The notes under the pieces: model-generated
What the model was told of the DNA's origin: nothing
Databases searched by the model: none
The model's input: only the letters and a program-made list of their open reading frames with translations
Part shown: positions 6,155 through 14,706 of the stretch, in pieces
How positions within the stretch are numbered: the stretch's first letter is position 1
How the letters are laid out: every line of letters starts with the position of its first letter
Position numbers and translations under genes: made by a program
NCBI GenBank assembly: GCA_017618515.1
Contig: JAFZUB010000193.1
Span: 1 to 19,455, forward strand
DNA: 19,455 bases
Source of the DNA: Bacteroidaceae bacterium
GTDB taxonomy: Bacteria; Bacteroidota; Bacteroidia; Bacteroidales; Bacteroidaceae
Reading direction: 5' to 3'

Positions 6155-9100
6155 TTACGACTCTCTGACTTTCTTCGGGTTAGTATATTGCTTGAGCTCG
6201 GTGTCGCCGGAACCATCGACGAGGCCGATGAAGTGCATAGGACTAACTTTTTCCTGCAGCCACTGGAAGATAACGAACAAGCAGGGCACCACAAGCACCT
6301 GGAGTATCATGCCGATCAGCATACCACCCACTGCGGAGGCTCCGAGCGTAGAGTTGCCGTTGGCCCCCACTCCGCTTGCGAACATCAGCGGTAGCAGACC
6401 GACTATCATGGCCAGCGAGGTCATGAGAATAGGTCGCAGACGAGCCGATGCACCAAGGACGGACGACCACTTGATAGCCATACCCGTTTGGCGACGTTCG
6501 AGGGCGAACTGCACGATAAGGATGGCGTTCTTTGCCAAGAGGCCGATGAGCATGATGAGTGCTATCTGGGTGTAGATATCGTTGGAGTGGCCGAAGATGT
6601 TGGTAAACAGGAATGCTCCTGACAGGCCGAACGGAATAGATAGTATTACCGCTAGCGGCAGGATGTAACTCTCATACTGCGCACTAAGGATAAGGTAGAT
6701 AAATAGGAAGCATAGCACGAAGATGAGGGTGGTGTTGTTTGATGCCTCGCTCTCCGAGCGGCTGAGGCCTGAGTATTCGTAGCCGTAACCTGTGGGCAAG
6801 GTCTGCGCAGCCACTTCCTTCACTGCCTGCATAGCATCGCCGGTGGAGTAACCATCATTGGGCGCTGCGTTGACGTTGATGGCGGTGAAGAGGTTAAAAC
6901 GGTTGATGTTTGACGGGCCGTACACTTTCTTCATATTAATAAAGCTGCTGACGGGAGCCATCTGGCCGTTGATGCGCATATAGATGCTGGAGAGTGAGTT
7001 CTCGTCGATGCGTGTCTCGGGCGAGGACTGCACCATCACGCGGTAAAGCTTACCATAGGCGTTGAAGTTGCTAGCATAAAGTCCGCCGAAATAACCCTGC
7101 AACACGAGCATCACATCGCGGGGGGTGGTGCCTGCTTTAGTACATTTGGCAGCATCGACCTCGAGCATATACTGTGGATAGGACGAGTTGTAGGATGTCA
7201 TCGCATATTGTATCTCGGGGCGCTGGTTGAGGGCGCCGAGGAACTGCATAGTGATGCCGAAGAACTTATCAACGGAGCCACCGGTCTTATCTTGCATCGA
7301 GAAACTAAGACCGTTGGAGGCGCCGTAGCCGGGAATCATCGGCGGCTGGAATGCCATTATCTGGGCATCCTTGAGAGAGGCTGTCTGCGCAAAGATTTTC
7401 TTTATCACCTCAGCGGAAGACAGGCTCTTGTCCTTGCGCTGGTCAAAGTCTTTCAACTTGATAATGAACGTGGCTTGGTTGGAGCCCTGGCCTGCCATAA
7501 AGTTGAAACCGATAACCTGAATGGAGGTCTGCACAGCAGGGTTGGTATTGAGCATCTCCTGCACTTTGTTGGCGAGGTTCATGGTCTTGTCCTTGCCAGT
7601 GCCGGGTGCCATGGATATGGTGCAGAACACGGTGCCGGTGTCCTCATCTGGAACGAGACCGGTGCGGGTGGTCTGCAGCAGCACTACCATCACCACGATG
7701 GATGCTGCCACCACAGCGATGGTGATGACTTTTGCCTTGATGAAGAACTCCACCAGAGTGCGATATTTAGAGAGCATCTTGTCGTAGGCCGTATTGAACG
7801 CGGCGTGGAAACGGTCGATGACACTCATCTTCTTGTCGGGGTTGTGCGGCTTAAGGAATATGGCGCAGAGAGCCGGCGACAGGGTGAGGGCGTTGATGGC
7901 GGAGATTATGATAGACACAGCCATCGTCACACCAAATTCACGATAGAAAGAGCCCGATGTGCCACCCACGAAGCTCACCGGCACAAATACAGCCGCCATC
8001 ACGAGGGTGATGGAGATGATGGCACCAGATATCTCGCTCATGGCATCGGTGGCAGCCAAGTGGGGCGACTTGTAGCCCTGGTCAAGCTTGGCATGCACTG
8101 CCTCCACCACCACGATGGCGTCGTCCACCACAATGGCGATGGCCAGCACCAATGCCGACAGCGTAAGCAGGTTGATACTGAATCCAAACAGATTGAGGAA
8201 GAAGAATGTGCCCACCAGCGACACCGGCACAGCCACCATCGGGATAATAGTGGAGCGCATGTCTTGCAGGAAGATGTACACCACCAATATCACCAGCAGG
8301 AAGGCGATAAGCAGAGTCTCCACCACCTCGCTGATGGAAGCATAGAGAAACTCTGTCACATCCTGACCATAGACAATCTTCATGCCCGGCGGAAATGACT
8401 GCTGCAACGACTCAATCTCCTTCTTTACATTCTTTACTATCTCATTAGCGTTGGAGCCCGCCATCTGGGTGACCATCATCGTCACAGAAGGCTTACCGTC
8501 ACACAGGTTGTTGACAGTATATGACTGGGCGCCCAGCTCCACCTTGGCCACATCCTTTACACAGAGGTTGGTGCCGTCGGGGTTAGAATATACCACGAGG
8601 TTCTCAAACTCCTCCACCGTCTTGAGGCGACCAGTATAGCGCAAGATATACTCAAACTGCGTGTCGCTGCTCTCGCCCAGTTTGCCAGGCGCAGCCTCGA
8701 TATTCTGGGTGGCCAGCACATTGGAGATGTCGGCGGGCACAAGGCTGTGCTCCTTCATCTTCACAGGGTCGAGCCATATACGCATCGTGTAGGTCTTGGC
8801 TCCAAAACCCTCCACCGAGCCCACGCCGCTGATACGCTGCAGCACTGGCGCGATGTTGATGAGGTTATAGTTGGTGAGGAACTTCTCGTCGTACTGCCCC
8901 TTGTCAGATGTTAGGGCGTAGATGAGCACCTGCGAAGTCTGGCGCTTACGGGTGGTGACACCCACCTGCACCACTTCGGCAGGTAGCAGGTTGGTAGCCT
9001 GACTCACACGGTTCTGCACATTCACTGCAGCCATATCGGAGTCGGTGCCCTGCTTGAAATAGATAGTGATTGAAGCGGAGCCGTCGTTGGTGGCCGACGA

Positions 9101-9340
9101 GGTCATATAAGTCATGTCCTCCACACCGTTGATGCTCTCCTCCAGCGGAGCCACCACCGAATTAAGCACCGTCTCGGCATCCGCACCGGCATACGTAGCC
9201 CACACCATGATAGTAGGCGGTGCAATATTGGGATACTGCTCTACAGGCATTCCTGTGAGGCCTATCACACCCAGCACCACAAACAATATACTAATCACTG
9301 TGGACAGTACCGGTCGCTTTATAAAGTTGTCTAACTTCAT
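6155..9340 (-). CDS. RND multidrug efflux pump, AcrB/MexB-type (HAE1)
   Basis: Inner-membrane proton-driven pump, 1061 residues, the full length for the family. The N-terminus FIKRPVLSTVISILFVVLG is the first transmembrane helix, and MPVEQYPNIAPPTIMV leads into the periplasmic porter domain. The proton-relay residues are present: the Asp pair in IVVDDAIVVVE (406-407, TM4) and the Lys of LLAKNAILIVQF (937, TM10). The second repeat carries the usual RPILMTSLAMIVGLLPL segment. Its adaptor gene lies 37 nt upstream and its outer-membrane factor 35 nt downstream. Likely substrates are drugs, bile salts or detergents, but the sequence does not say which. No local regulator gene (TetR, AraC or two-component) is visible. 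Confidence 0.97.
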   Translation of the reverse strand: MKLDNFIKRPVLSTVISILFVVLGVIGLTGMPVEQYPNIAPPTIMVWATYAGADAETVLNSVVAPLEESINGVEDMTYMTSSATNDGSASITIYFKQGTDSDMAAVNVQNRVSQATNLLPAEVVQVGVTTRKRQTSQVLIYALTSDKGQYDEKFLTNYNLINIAPVLQRISGVGSVEGFGAKTYTMRIWLDPVKMKEHSLVPADISNVLATQNIEAAPGKLGESSDTQFEYILRYTGRLKTVEEFENLVVYSNPDGTNLCVKDVAKVELGAQSYTVNNLCDGKPSVTMMVTQMAGSNANEIVKNVKKEIESLQQSFPPGMKIVYGQDVTEFLYASISEVVETLLIAFLLVILVVYIFLQDMRSTIIPMVAVPVSLVGTFFFLNLFGFSINLLTLSALVLAIAIVVDDAIVVVEAVHAKLDQGYKSPHLAATDAMSEISGAIISITLVMAAVFVPVSFVGGTSGSFYREFGVTMAVSIIISAINALTLSPALCAIFLKPHNPDKKMSVIDRFHAAFNTAYDKMLSKYRTLVEFFIKAKVITIAVVAASIVVMVVLLQTTRTGLVPDEDTGTVFCTISMAPGTGKDKTMNLANKVQEMLNTNPAVQTSIQVIGFNFMAGQGSNQATFIIKLKDFDQRKDKSLSSAEVIKKIFAQTASLKDAQIMAFQPPMIPGYGASNGLSFSMQDKTGGSVDKFFGITMQFLGALNQRPEIQYAMTSYNSSYPQYMLEVDAAKCTKAGTTPRDVMLVLQGYFGGLYASNFNAYGKLYRVMVQSSPETRIDENSLSSIYMRINGQMAPVSSFINMKKVYGPSNINRFNLFTAINVNAAPNDGYSTGDAMQAVKEVAAQTLPTGYGYEYSGLSRSESEASNNTTLIFVLCFLFIYLILSAQYESYILPLAVILSIPFGLSGAFLFTNIFGHSNDIYTQIALIMLIGLLAKNAILIVQFALERRQTGMAIKWSSVLGASARLRPILMTSLAMIVGLLPLMFASGVGANGNSTLGASAVGGMLIGMILQVLVVPCLFVIFQWLQEKVSPMHFIGLVDGSGDTELKQYTNPKKVRES

Positions 9341-9350
9341 CAGAATTAAC

Positions 9351-9378
9351 TTTTAGAACTTTCGGACTTTCGAACTCT
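9351..9378. repeat. 7-nt periodic junction repeat (4 units)
   Basis: TTTTAGA ACTTTCG GACTTTC GAACTCT in register between the adaptor and pump genes. It ends on the first base of the adaptor stop codon (minus strand). More degenerate than the other copies. Confidence 0.5.
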
Positions 9379-10601
9379 TAGTGTTTACTCAAATCCACAC
9401 CGCCCATCTGGATGGACTGCTGCACCCTGGCGGCAGACTCCTCCTCGGTGATGGGCTTAATCTCCATGCCGTCCTGCAGACGGGTAACACCCTCCACCAC
9501 GATGCGGTCGCCAGCCTTCAGACCAGCAGTAACGATATAGTTGGTGCCGTCGTTGACGTCAGCCACCTGCACCACAGTGTAGCTTACCTTGTTGTCCTTG
9601 CCCACAGTGTACACAAACTTCTGGTCCTGCACCTCCACCGTGGCGCTCTGCGGGATGACTATCACATCCTTGGCTACATAGGGCACCAATATCTTGCCCG
9701 AGCCGCCAGTCTTGAGCAGATGCTGCGGGTTTGGGAAATCGGCGCGTACAGCCACCGAGCCTGTTTTCTGGTCAATCACACCACTGATAGTGCTCACCTT
9801 GCCAGGACGGTCGTACACCGAGCCGTCGGCCAACTGCAGCTGAACGGCAGGCATTGATGCCAGTATTGTCTTACTGTCACCGGAGGTGCGAGTCATGTCA
9901 AGCATCTGCTGCTCGGTCATCGAGAAATATACATACATCTCGTCAATGTTAGACACCGTGGTCAGCGGCTCCACACTCGACCCACTCACCAATGCACCTA
10001 CACGGAAGGGGATGGAGCCCACTACGCCATTGGCGGGACTCTTCACGTAACAGTACGACAGATTTTGGCGGGCAGCCGTCAGAGCAGCCTGCGCCGACAC
10101 CACGCCAGCCTTGGCAGTGGCTACAGCGGCCTCAGCCTGCTTCATAGCATTGACAGCCGTCTGAAATTCGTAGTCGCCAATGATATTCTTCTGCTTCAAC
10201 TGCTGCTTGTTTTCATAGGTAAGCGTAGCAGTGGCTAGAGCCGCGTTGGCCTGGTTGAGCGACGCGTTGGCCTGGTTGACGGAAGCGCTGGCCTGGTTGA
10301 CAGCCTCGCGGTAAGTGACATCGTCAATCACAAACAGCGTCTGCCCTACCCTCACGTTGGCACCCTCGTCAACACACACTCTCACGATGTTGCCCGACAC
10401 ACGGGGACGTATCTCTACATCCTGCTTGCCCTTTATGGTGGCGGGATAAGTATAGTTCAACTCCGGCGAGTCGGTAGTCACCGTCCTCACTGCAAACTCG
10501 TTCGCCTGAGGCTGCTGGCCCCCCTGCTTACCGCAGCTGACCAACATCATTGCGCTGACAAGCACCATTGCAGCCGAACCGACACTAAAAAGCTTTTTCA
10601 T
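9378..10601 (-). CDS. RND efflux periplasmic adaptor (membrane-fusion lipoprotein)
   Basis: AcrA/MexA-type adaptor, 407 residues, that links the pump to the outer-membrane channel. The N-terminal signal ends in LVSC with acylated Cys23. The split biotinyl-lipoyl domain shows VEIRPRVSGNIVRVCVDEGA (about 62-81) and returns at SPANGVVGSIPFRVG (188-202). Between them is an alpha-helical hairpin (about 97-182) with the heptads VNQASAS, VNQANAS and LNQANAA. The beta-barrel and membrane-proximal domains follow, with the late motif LKAGDRIVVEGVTRLQDGM. First gene of the adaptor-pump-channel-LpxA-like operon. A TTTG-N12-TAATTTCG promoter-like site lies 46 nt before the start, and the uracil operon's terminator lies beyond it. 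Confidence 0.96.
   Translation of the reverse strand: MKKLFSVGSAAMVLVSAMMLVSCGKQGGQQPQANEFAVRTVTTDSPELNYTYPATIKGKQDVEIRPRVSGNIVRVCVDEGANVRVGQTLFVIDDVTYREAVNQASASVNQANASLNQANAALATATLTYENKQQLKQKNIIGDYEFQTAVNAMKQAEAAVATAKAGVVSAQAALTAARQNLSYCYVKSPANGVVGSIPFRVGALVSGSSVEPLTTVSNIDEMYVYFSMTEQQMLDMTRTSGDSKTILASMPAVQLQLADGSVYDRPGKVSTISGVIDQKTGSVAVRADFPNPQHLLKTGGSGKILVPYVAKDVIVIPQSATVEVQDQKFVYTVGKDNKVSYTVVQVADVNDGTNYIVTAGLKAGDRIVVEGVTRLQDGMEIKPITEEESAARVQQSIQMGGVDLSKH
10243..10305. repeat. Three 21-bp tandem repeats inside the adaptor gene
   Basis: Three consecutive units, each beginning GCG(T/C)TGGCCTGGTTGA, encode the VNQA(S/N)AS-type heptads of the coiled-coil hairpin. The first 15 bases of the unit are nearly identical in all three copies, which suggests recent unit duplication. 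Confidence 0.8.
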
Positions 10602-10647
10602 TTTGGTTGTTAGTTATTGTTTGTTTTGTTATTATTTTATTCGCGCC

Positions 10648-10672
10648 GCGAAATTACCAAAAATTTTCCAAA
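10648..10672 (-). promoter_or_regulatory. Putative promoter of the RND efflux operon
   Basis: Leftwards: TTTG, 12 nt, TAATTTCG, containing the same 13-mer TTGGTAATTTCGC as upstream of the OPT gene. It lies about 46 nt before the adaptor start. The spacing is shorter than the usual Bacteroidota promoter, so this is suggestive only. Confidence 0.4.
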
Positions 10673-10766
10673 CGACATACTCTATTCCCCTTACTTTATG
10701 CCCAAATACACCTTATATATTAAAAAATTAAGTAACATTAACATCTGCCACCTTCTTTTTGCCTAC

Positions 10767-10811
10767 AAAAAAAACACGCACCCCAAACTTTCTCACAGTT
10801 CAGGGCGCGTG
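10767..10811 (-). terminator. Rho-independent terminator of the uracil operon
   Basis: On the minus strand CACGCGCCC pairs with GGGTGCGTG (9 bp, one G-U) and eight U follow. It lies 18 nt after the upp stop codon and separates the uracil genes from the efflux operon. Confidence 0.9.
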
Positions 10812-10828
10812 AATCAATATCTTACTTT

Positions 10829-11488
10829 CTATATCTTCTCCCCGTACATCAAATCACCTGCATCGCCCAAACCAGGCACTATATAGCGGCGCTCGTTGAG
10901 CTCAGGGTCGATGGCTGCACAATAGAGCTCCACTTCGTCGGAGGGGAACAGTCGCTGCAGGTAGTCGATGCCTTCCTGCGCTGCTATCACACTAGCCATG
11001 ATGAGGCGGCCAGGCTTGCCCTTCGTGAGGAAAGCCTTGTAAGCCAACGACATACTCTCACCGGTGGCAAGCATGGGGTCAACGAGGATGAAGGTGCATC
11101 CGTCGAGACCGGGAGCTGCTATATACTCGATGTGCACATCGATATTGTGGCACTCTCGGTCGGTATAGTAGCGGTAGGCTGACAGAAAGGCATTGCCGGC
11201 CTTGTCGAAGATATCAAGGAAGCCCTGATGGAAGGGCAGCCCTGCACGAAAGACAGTGCCTATCACGATATCATCGATAGGTATCGACGCGGTGGCCATG
11301 GCCAGGGGTGTCTGCACCTCTATCGTCTCATAGCGCAGAGTCTTGCTTATCTCGTAAGCCATCACATGGCCTATGCGCTGCACATTGCGGCGAAAACGCA
11401 TGCGATCGGTCTGCACCTGCACATCGCGCAGCTCAGAGATATACTGATTGAGCACCGTATTACGGGCTCCAAGGTCATATACTTTCAT
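10829..11488 (-). CDS. upp: Uracil phosphoribosyltransferase
   Basis: Pyrimidine salvage enzyme: uracil plus PRPP gives UMP and pyrophosphate, in the cytosol. 219 residues. The PRPP-binding loop is VDPMLATGES (136-145), preceded by hydrophobic beta-strand residues. The C-terminal uracil-binding segment is YIVPGLGDAGDLMYG, typical of the family. I chose the ATG at 11488 (MKVYDLG); an in-frame ATG at 11515 lies inside the permease gene and would add nine residues. It starts one base after the TGA of the uracil permease gene, so the two are coupled: uptake followed by trapping as UMP. A strong terminator follows. Confidence 0.96.
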   Translation of the reverse strand: MKVYDLGARNTVLNQYISELRDVQVQTDRMRFRRNVQRIGHVMAYEISKTLRYETIEVQTPLAMATASIPIDDIVIGTVFRAGLPFHQGFLDIFDKAGNAFLSAYRYYTDRECHNIDVHIEYIAAPGLDGCTFILVDPMLATGESMSLAYKAFLTKGKPGRLIMASVIAAQEGIDYLQRLFPSDEVELYCAAIDPELNERRYIVPGLGDAGDLMYGEKI

Positions 11489-11489
11489 A

Positions 11490-12776
11490 TCACTTATCCT
11501 TCGGGAATACTGCATTGAGTATCACACCCACAATAGCTGCTATAGCAAGACCAGAGAGGCGGATGGGGCCAATGGCGATACCACCGTCCAGACCGTAGGT
11601 AACGCCCACGGCAAGCACGAGGATGAGAGCTGCCACGATGAGGTTGTGGCTCTTGGTGAGGTCAACCTTTGCCTCTACCATGTTGCGCACACCCACTGCA
11701 GCTATCATACCATAGAGTATGAGAGAGATACCACCGATAGTGGCGGCAGGCATCAGCTGAATAAGAGTGGCAAACTTCGGGCAGAAGGCGAGGATGATGG
11801 CGAAGATGGCTGCCAGGCGAATTACGCGGGGGTCAAACACACGGGTGATGTTGAGCACACCAGTGTTCTCACCATAAGTGGTGTTGGCAGGTGCGCCGAA
11901 CAGTGCTGCCACGAAGGTAGCCACACCGTCGCCAGTAAGAGTGCGGTGCAATCCGGGATCTGCCAGATAGTCCTTGTTGACAGTAGAGGAGATGGCGCTG
12001 ATATCGCCGATATGCTCCATCACGGTAGCTATGGCCAGCGGCATGATGGCCACGATGCTCGATACGAGCAGACCATAGTCAGGATTGTCAAACACTGCCA
12101 GCACAGTGCTCTCACGAGAGATAGGCAGACCAATCCAAGCTGCGTCGTTCAGGGCGCTGAAGTCCACCTCGCCCATGCAAGCGGCAATGACATATGACAC
12201 TACCACACCCAACAGAATGGGAATAATCTTAATCAGACCGCGGCCCCAGATGGTAGTGGCAATCACCACTACTACTGCCGAAAGAGCGAGAGTCCAGTTG
12301 GTGGTGCAGCTCTTGAGAGCGGTACCGGCAAGACACAGACCGATGGCAATAATGATCGGGCCAATCACCACTGGCGGGAAGAAACGCAGCACCTTCTTCA
12401 GTCCAAAGGCTTTGATGAGTGCTGCCACAACAAAATAGATGAGCGCAGCGGCGCAGATACCAATACCGGCATAGTCGAGGGCAAGGGTCTGCGACAGACC
12501 ATATTCCTCCGTACCCATCTGGGTAACGGCAGCGTAACCACCGAGGAATGCGAAGGAAGAACCGAGGAATGCAGGCACCTTCCACTTTGCGATAAAATGG
12601 AAAATAAGCGTTCCAATACCGGCGAATAGCAAGGTAGTCGAAACGCTTAGTCCTGTGATCAAGGGAACGAGAACAGTTGCACCGAACATGGCAAACATGT
12701 GCTGCAAGCCGAGCAGAGCCATGCGGGGCGTGCCCAGCGTACGGGCATCGTAGATAGCATTGTTGTTAGTAGCCAT
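11490..12776 (-). CDS. uraA: Uracil permease (NCS2 family)
   Basis: Inner-membrane nucleobase:proton symporter, 428 residues, mostly hydrophobic with the 7+7 inverted-repeat pattern. NCS2 landmarks: GLQHMFAMFG (23-32), GSSFAF (72-77), the MEHIGDIS motif with Glu254, and NTTYGENTGVLNITR with Glu303. In E. coli UraA the equivalent two glutamates bind uracil. Placement directly before upp makes uracil, rather than xanthine, the likely substrate. No clear promoter or terminator lies in the 47-nt gap to the upstream polysaccharide gene, so read-through from that operon is possible. Confidence 0.94.
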   Translation of the reverse strand: MATNNNAIYDARTLGTPRMALLGLQHMFAMFGATVLVPLITGLSVSTTLLFAGIGTLIFHFIAKWKVPAFLGSSFAFLGGYAAVTQMGTEEYGLSQTLALDYAGIGICAAALIYFVVAALIKAFGLKKVLRFFPPVVIGPIIIAIGLCLAGTALKSCTTNWTLALSAVVVVIATTIWGRGLIKIIPILLGVVVSYVIAACMGEVDFSALNDAAWIGLPISRESTVLAVFDNPDYGLLVSSIVAIMPLAIATVMEHIGDISAISSTVNKDYLADPGLHRTLTGDGVATFVAALFGAPANTTYGENTGVLNITRVFDPRVIRLAAIFAIILAFCPKFATLIQLMPAATIGGISLILYGMIAAVGVRNMVEAKVDLTKSHNLIVAALILVLAVGVTYGLDGGIAIGPIRLSGLAIAAIVGVILNAVFPKDK

Positions 12777-12804
12777 AAAAATAAAGTTTAAGGTTTATAA
12801 TTTA

Positions 12805-12825
12805 AATGTTCAATAGTCAATGTCT
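12805..12825. repeat. 7-nt periodic junction repeat (3 units)
   Basis: AATGTTC AATAGTC AATGTCT in register between the fusion PGT gene and uraA. It overlaps the fusion gene's stop codon. Confidence 0.65.
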
Positions 12826-14662
12826 AGAATTTCTTCCCAAATATGATGCTCAGGAACGTCAGTCCCAATATCTTGACATCAAACCACAGCGAGCGATGCT
12901 TAAGATAGTAGAGGTCCAGTTCCAGTCGCCGCAACATCTTCTCCATAGTGTCGGTGTAGCCGTTGTAGAGGGTGGCATAGGAGGTTACGCCGGGGCGTAT
13001 CTGATAGAGGAATGCGTAGCGCGGGTCTTCTTTCATTATCTGGCTGATATAGTAACTGCGCTCCGGGCGGTAGCCCACAAACGCTATGTCGCCTATAAAC
13101 ACGTTCCACAGCTGGGGCAGCTCGTCCAGATGGTGTGCCCTGAGGAACTTGCCCACCTTTGTCAGACGCGGGTCGTTGTCTCCGTTAGCGTGGCTCAGCG
13201 CAGGGCCCAGCGTCTCGGCATCCAATCGCATGGAGCGGAACTTATATATATAAAATGGATGTCCGAACCTGCCCACCCTTTCCTGCTTGAAGATAGCAGG
13301 GCCGCCGTCATCAATCTTTATCAAGATGTAACTCAGCAGCATCATCGGCGAGAACACGATGAGGCAGATGAAAGATATCACCAAATCCATGCCGCGCTTC
13401 ACATGCCGCTCCAGGCCGTTCATGCCATCGGGTATGAAAGCGATATTGTCCTCCAGCACCTTGTCGGGCGGCAGATTCATGTCGCCGTAGGTCTGCGCCT
13501 TACGCTTGAGTGTCTCATGCGGCAGATTGGCATACCAGGAGTCTTCGCCGTAGGCTTTCTCCCACTCTCTGTAGAATCCTTTCCTTTGATGTTCATGGAT
13601 GAAATAGTTGAGCACCAGATGGATAGTAATCCACAACGCCACATCGAGCAATAGCATGATGGTAGGATTCCAGTGAGAGAGCACCCCGTAGGTGTTCATC
13701 ACCACAAACATGCCTATCAACCCCGCTATGGTCACACCTATCATCCGTCGCGGCATACCGGTACGCAACAGCTTGTGGTTAAATTGGTTACGGTCGGGGC
13801 GGTCCAGCGTACGGTTGTCTCTCACACGACTACTAATCACACGGATGATATCGAGCATCGGCACAAACAGCGCACCGAGGCATATCATCAGCATGCCCTC
13901 TGGCATACGCTCGCTATGGCTCAGGCCGATGGTGTGGTAGCTGACTATATAGCCCAGCACATAAGCCCCCGAGTTGCCCATCAGCGTATTGCCCCAGTTG
14001 CTCGAGAAGAAAGATCTGAAACACATGGGGATAGCCACGCCCAATGTGGCAGCGGCTATAAAGCTGATAAGCGTAGAGTCATACCAAATACTGAACAAGA
14101 GGAAAGTAAACACAATGATAGTGCCTACCCCACTGCTCAGGCCGTCAATACCGTCGAGCAGACTGAACGCCTCAGTTATATAGCATACCAGCAACACGGA
14201 TAGCGGTATGCCGATGTAGGGCGACAACTCTTCAATACCAAACAAGCCATGCAGATTGTCTATCCACAATCCCGTGGCAGGAAACATCATGGCGGCAAGG
14301 AGCAAGGTACCCACCTTCACCAGTCCGCCTGTGCCGTGCAGGTCGTCCTTCAGTCCGGTGATAAACAGTATCGAGCAACCCACGATGAGCTGCATGATAC
14401 GCATCGACGCAGGCTCCACCCTGACACGCAGTTCCGCTATCTGAAACAGATAGGGCAGCGAGATACTGGTGCACAGGGCAATCAGTATAATGGGGAAGAA
14501 CGCTATTCCACCTATCATCACACCATTATTTAAGTTGTCGGCGCTCTCAGGCAAGAAATTCTTCTTCTTCGAGGCCGTCAGCCGCAGATTGGGAATGATA
14601 AGCAGTCCCAACACAAATGAAATAAAGAATGGTGTTATCTTCAGCAGAATAGAAAAATCCAT
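12824..14662 (-). CDS. Fusion: degenerate WecA-like membrane domain + monotopic sugar-phosphate transferase
   Basis: 612 residues. The N-terminal ~350 residues are a polytopic WecA/MraY-family (PNPT) domain. It keeps GLKDD (103-107) and FSLLDGIDGLSSG (167-178), but has MGNSGA (228-233) where active members have MGD, and NQFNHKLL (292-299) where its neighbour has HIHHKLL. It also lacks the DERxxH segment near residue 40. Residues ~420-612 are a complete monotopic phosphoglycosyltransferase (bacterial sugar transferase, WcaJ/PglC-like): KRGMDLVIS, FKQERVGR, YKFRSM, the catalytic Asp-Glu in LDELPQLWN (513-514), GDIAFVGYRPE and RPGVTSYATL. That half would transfer a sugar-1-phosphate to undecaprenyl phosphate, starting a surface glycan. 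A start at 14680 would add six residues from the junction repeat; I use 14662, preceded by GAGGA. It follows the GT2 gene in the operon. Confidence 0.9.
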   Translation of the reverse strand: MDFSILLKITPFFISFVLGLLIIPNLRLTASKKKNFLPESADNLNNGVMIGGIAFFPIILIALCTSISLPYLFQIAELRVRVEPASMRIMQLIVGCSILFITGLKDDLHGTGGLVKVGTLLLAAMMFPATGLWIDNLHGLFGIEELSPYIGIPLSVLLVCYITEAFSLLDGIDGLSSGVGTIIVFTFLLFSIWYDSTLISFIAAATLGVAIPMCFRSFFSSNWGNTLMGNSGAYVLGYIVSYHTIGLSHSERMPEGMLMICLGALFVPMLDIIRVISSRVRDNRTLDRPDRNQFNHKLLRTGMPRRMIGVTIAGLIGMFVVMNTYGVLSHWNPTIMLLLDVALWITIHLVLNYFIHEHQRKGFYREWEKAYGEDSWYANLPHETLKRKAQTYGDMNLPPDKVLEDNIAFIPDGMNGLERHVKRGMDLVISFICLIVFSPMMLLSYILIKIDDGGPAIFKQERVGRFGHPFYIYKFRSMRLDAETLGPALSHANGDNDPRLTKVGKFLRAHHLDELPQLWNVFIGDIAFVGYRPERSYYISQIMKEDPRYAFLYQIRPGVTSYATLYNGYTDTMEKMLRRLELDLYYLKHRSLWFDVKILGLTFLSIIFGKKF

Positions 14663-14664
14663 AT

Positions 14665-14706
14665 AATCCTCAATTCTCAATGTTCAATACTCAATGTTTA
14701 ACGGTC
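14665..14706. repeat. 7-nt periodic junction repeat (6 units)
   Basis: AATCCTC AATTCTC AATGTTC AATACTC AATGTTT AACGGTC: six heptads in perfect register between the GT2 gene and the fusion gene. The last unit covers the GT2 stop codon and its final residues. Confidence 0.85.

Noticed and set aside
7208..8398. Long plus-strand open frame opposite the RND pump gene (396 codons)
   Set aside because: His/Gly/Arg-rich composition, no recognisable motif, and fully inside a full-length pump gene on the other strand.
12824..14662. Possibility that the fusion is two genes joined by a sequencing error
   Set aside because: The linker region (about residues 350-420) is continuous, has normal composition and no internal start with a ribosome site. 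A single frame covers both domains without any shift. The alternative is kept only as a check.
14665..14706. Possible CRISPR-like or satellite array
   Set aside because: Units are 7 nt with no spacers and differ from one another. No cas genes are nearby. It is treated as a junction repeat.
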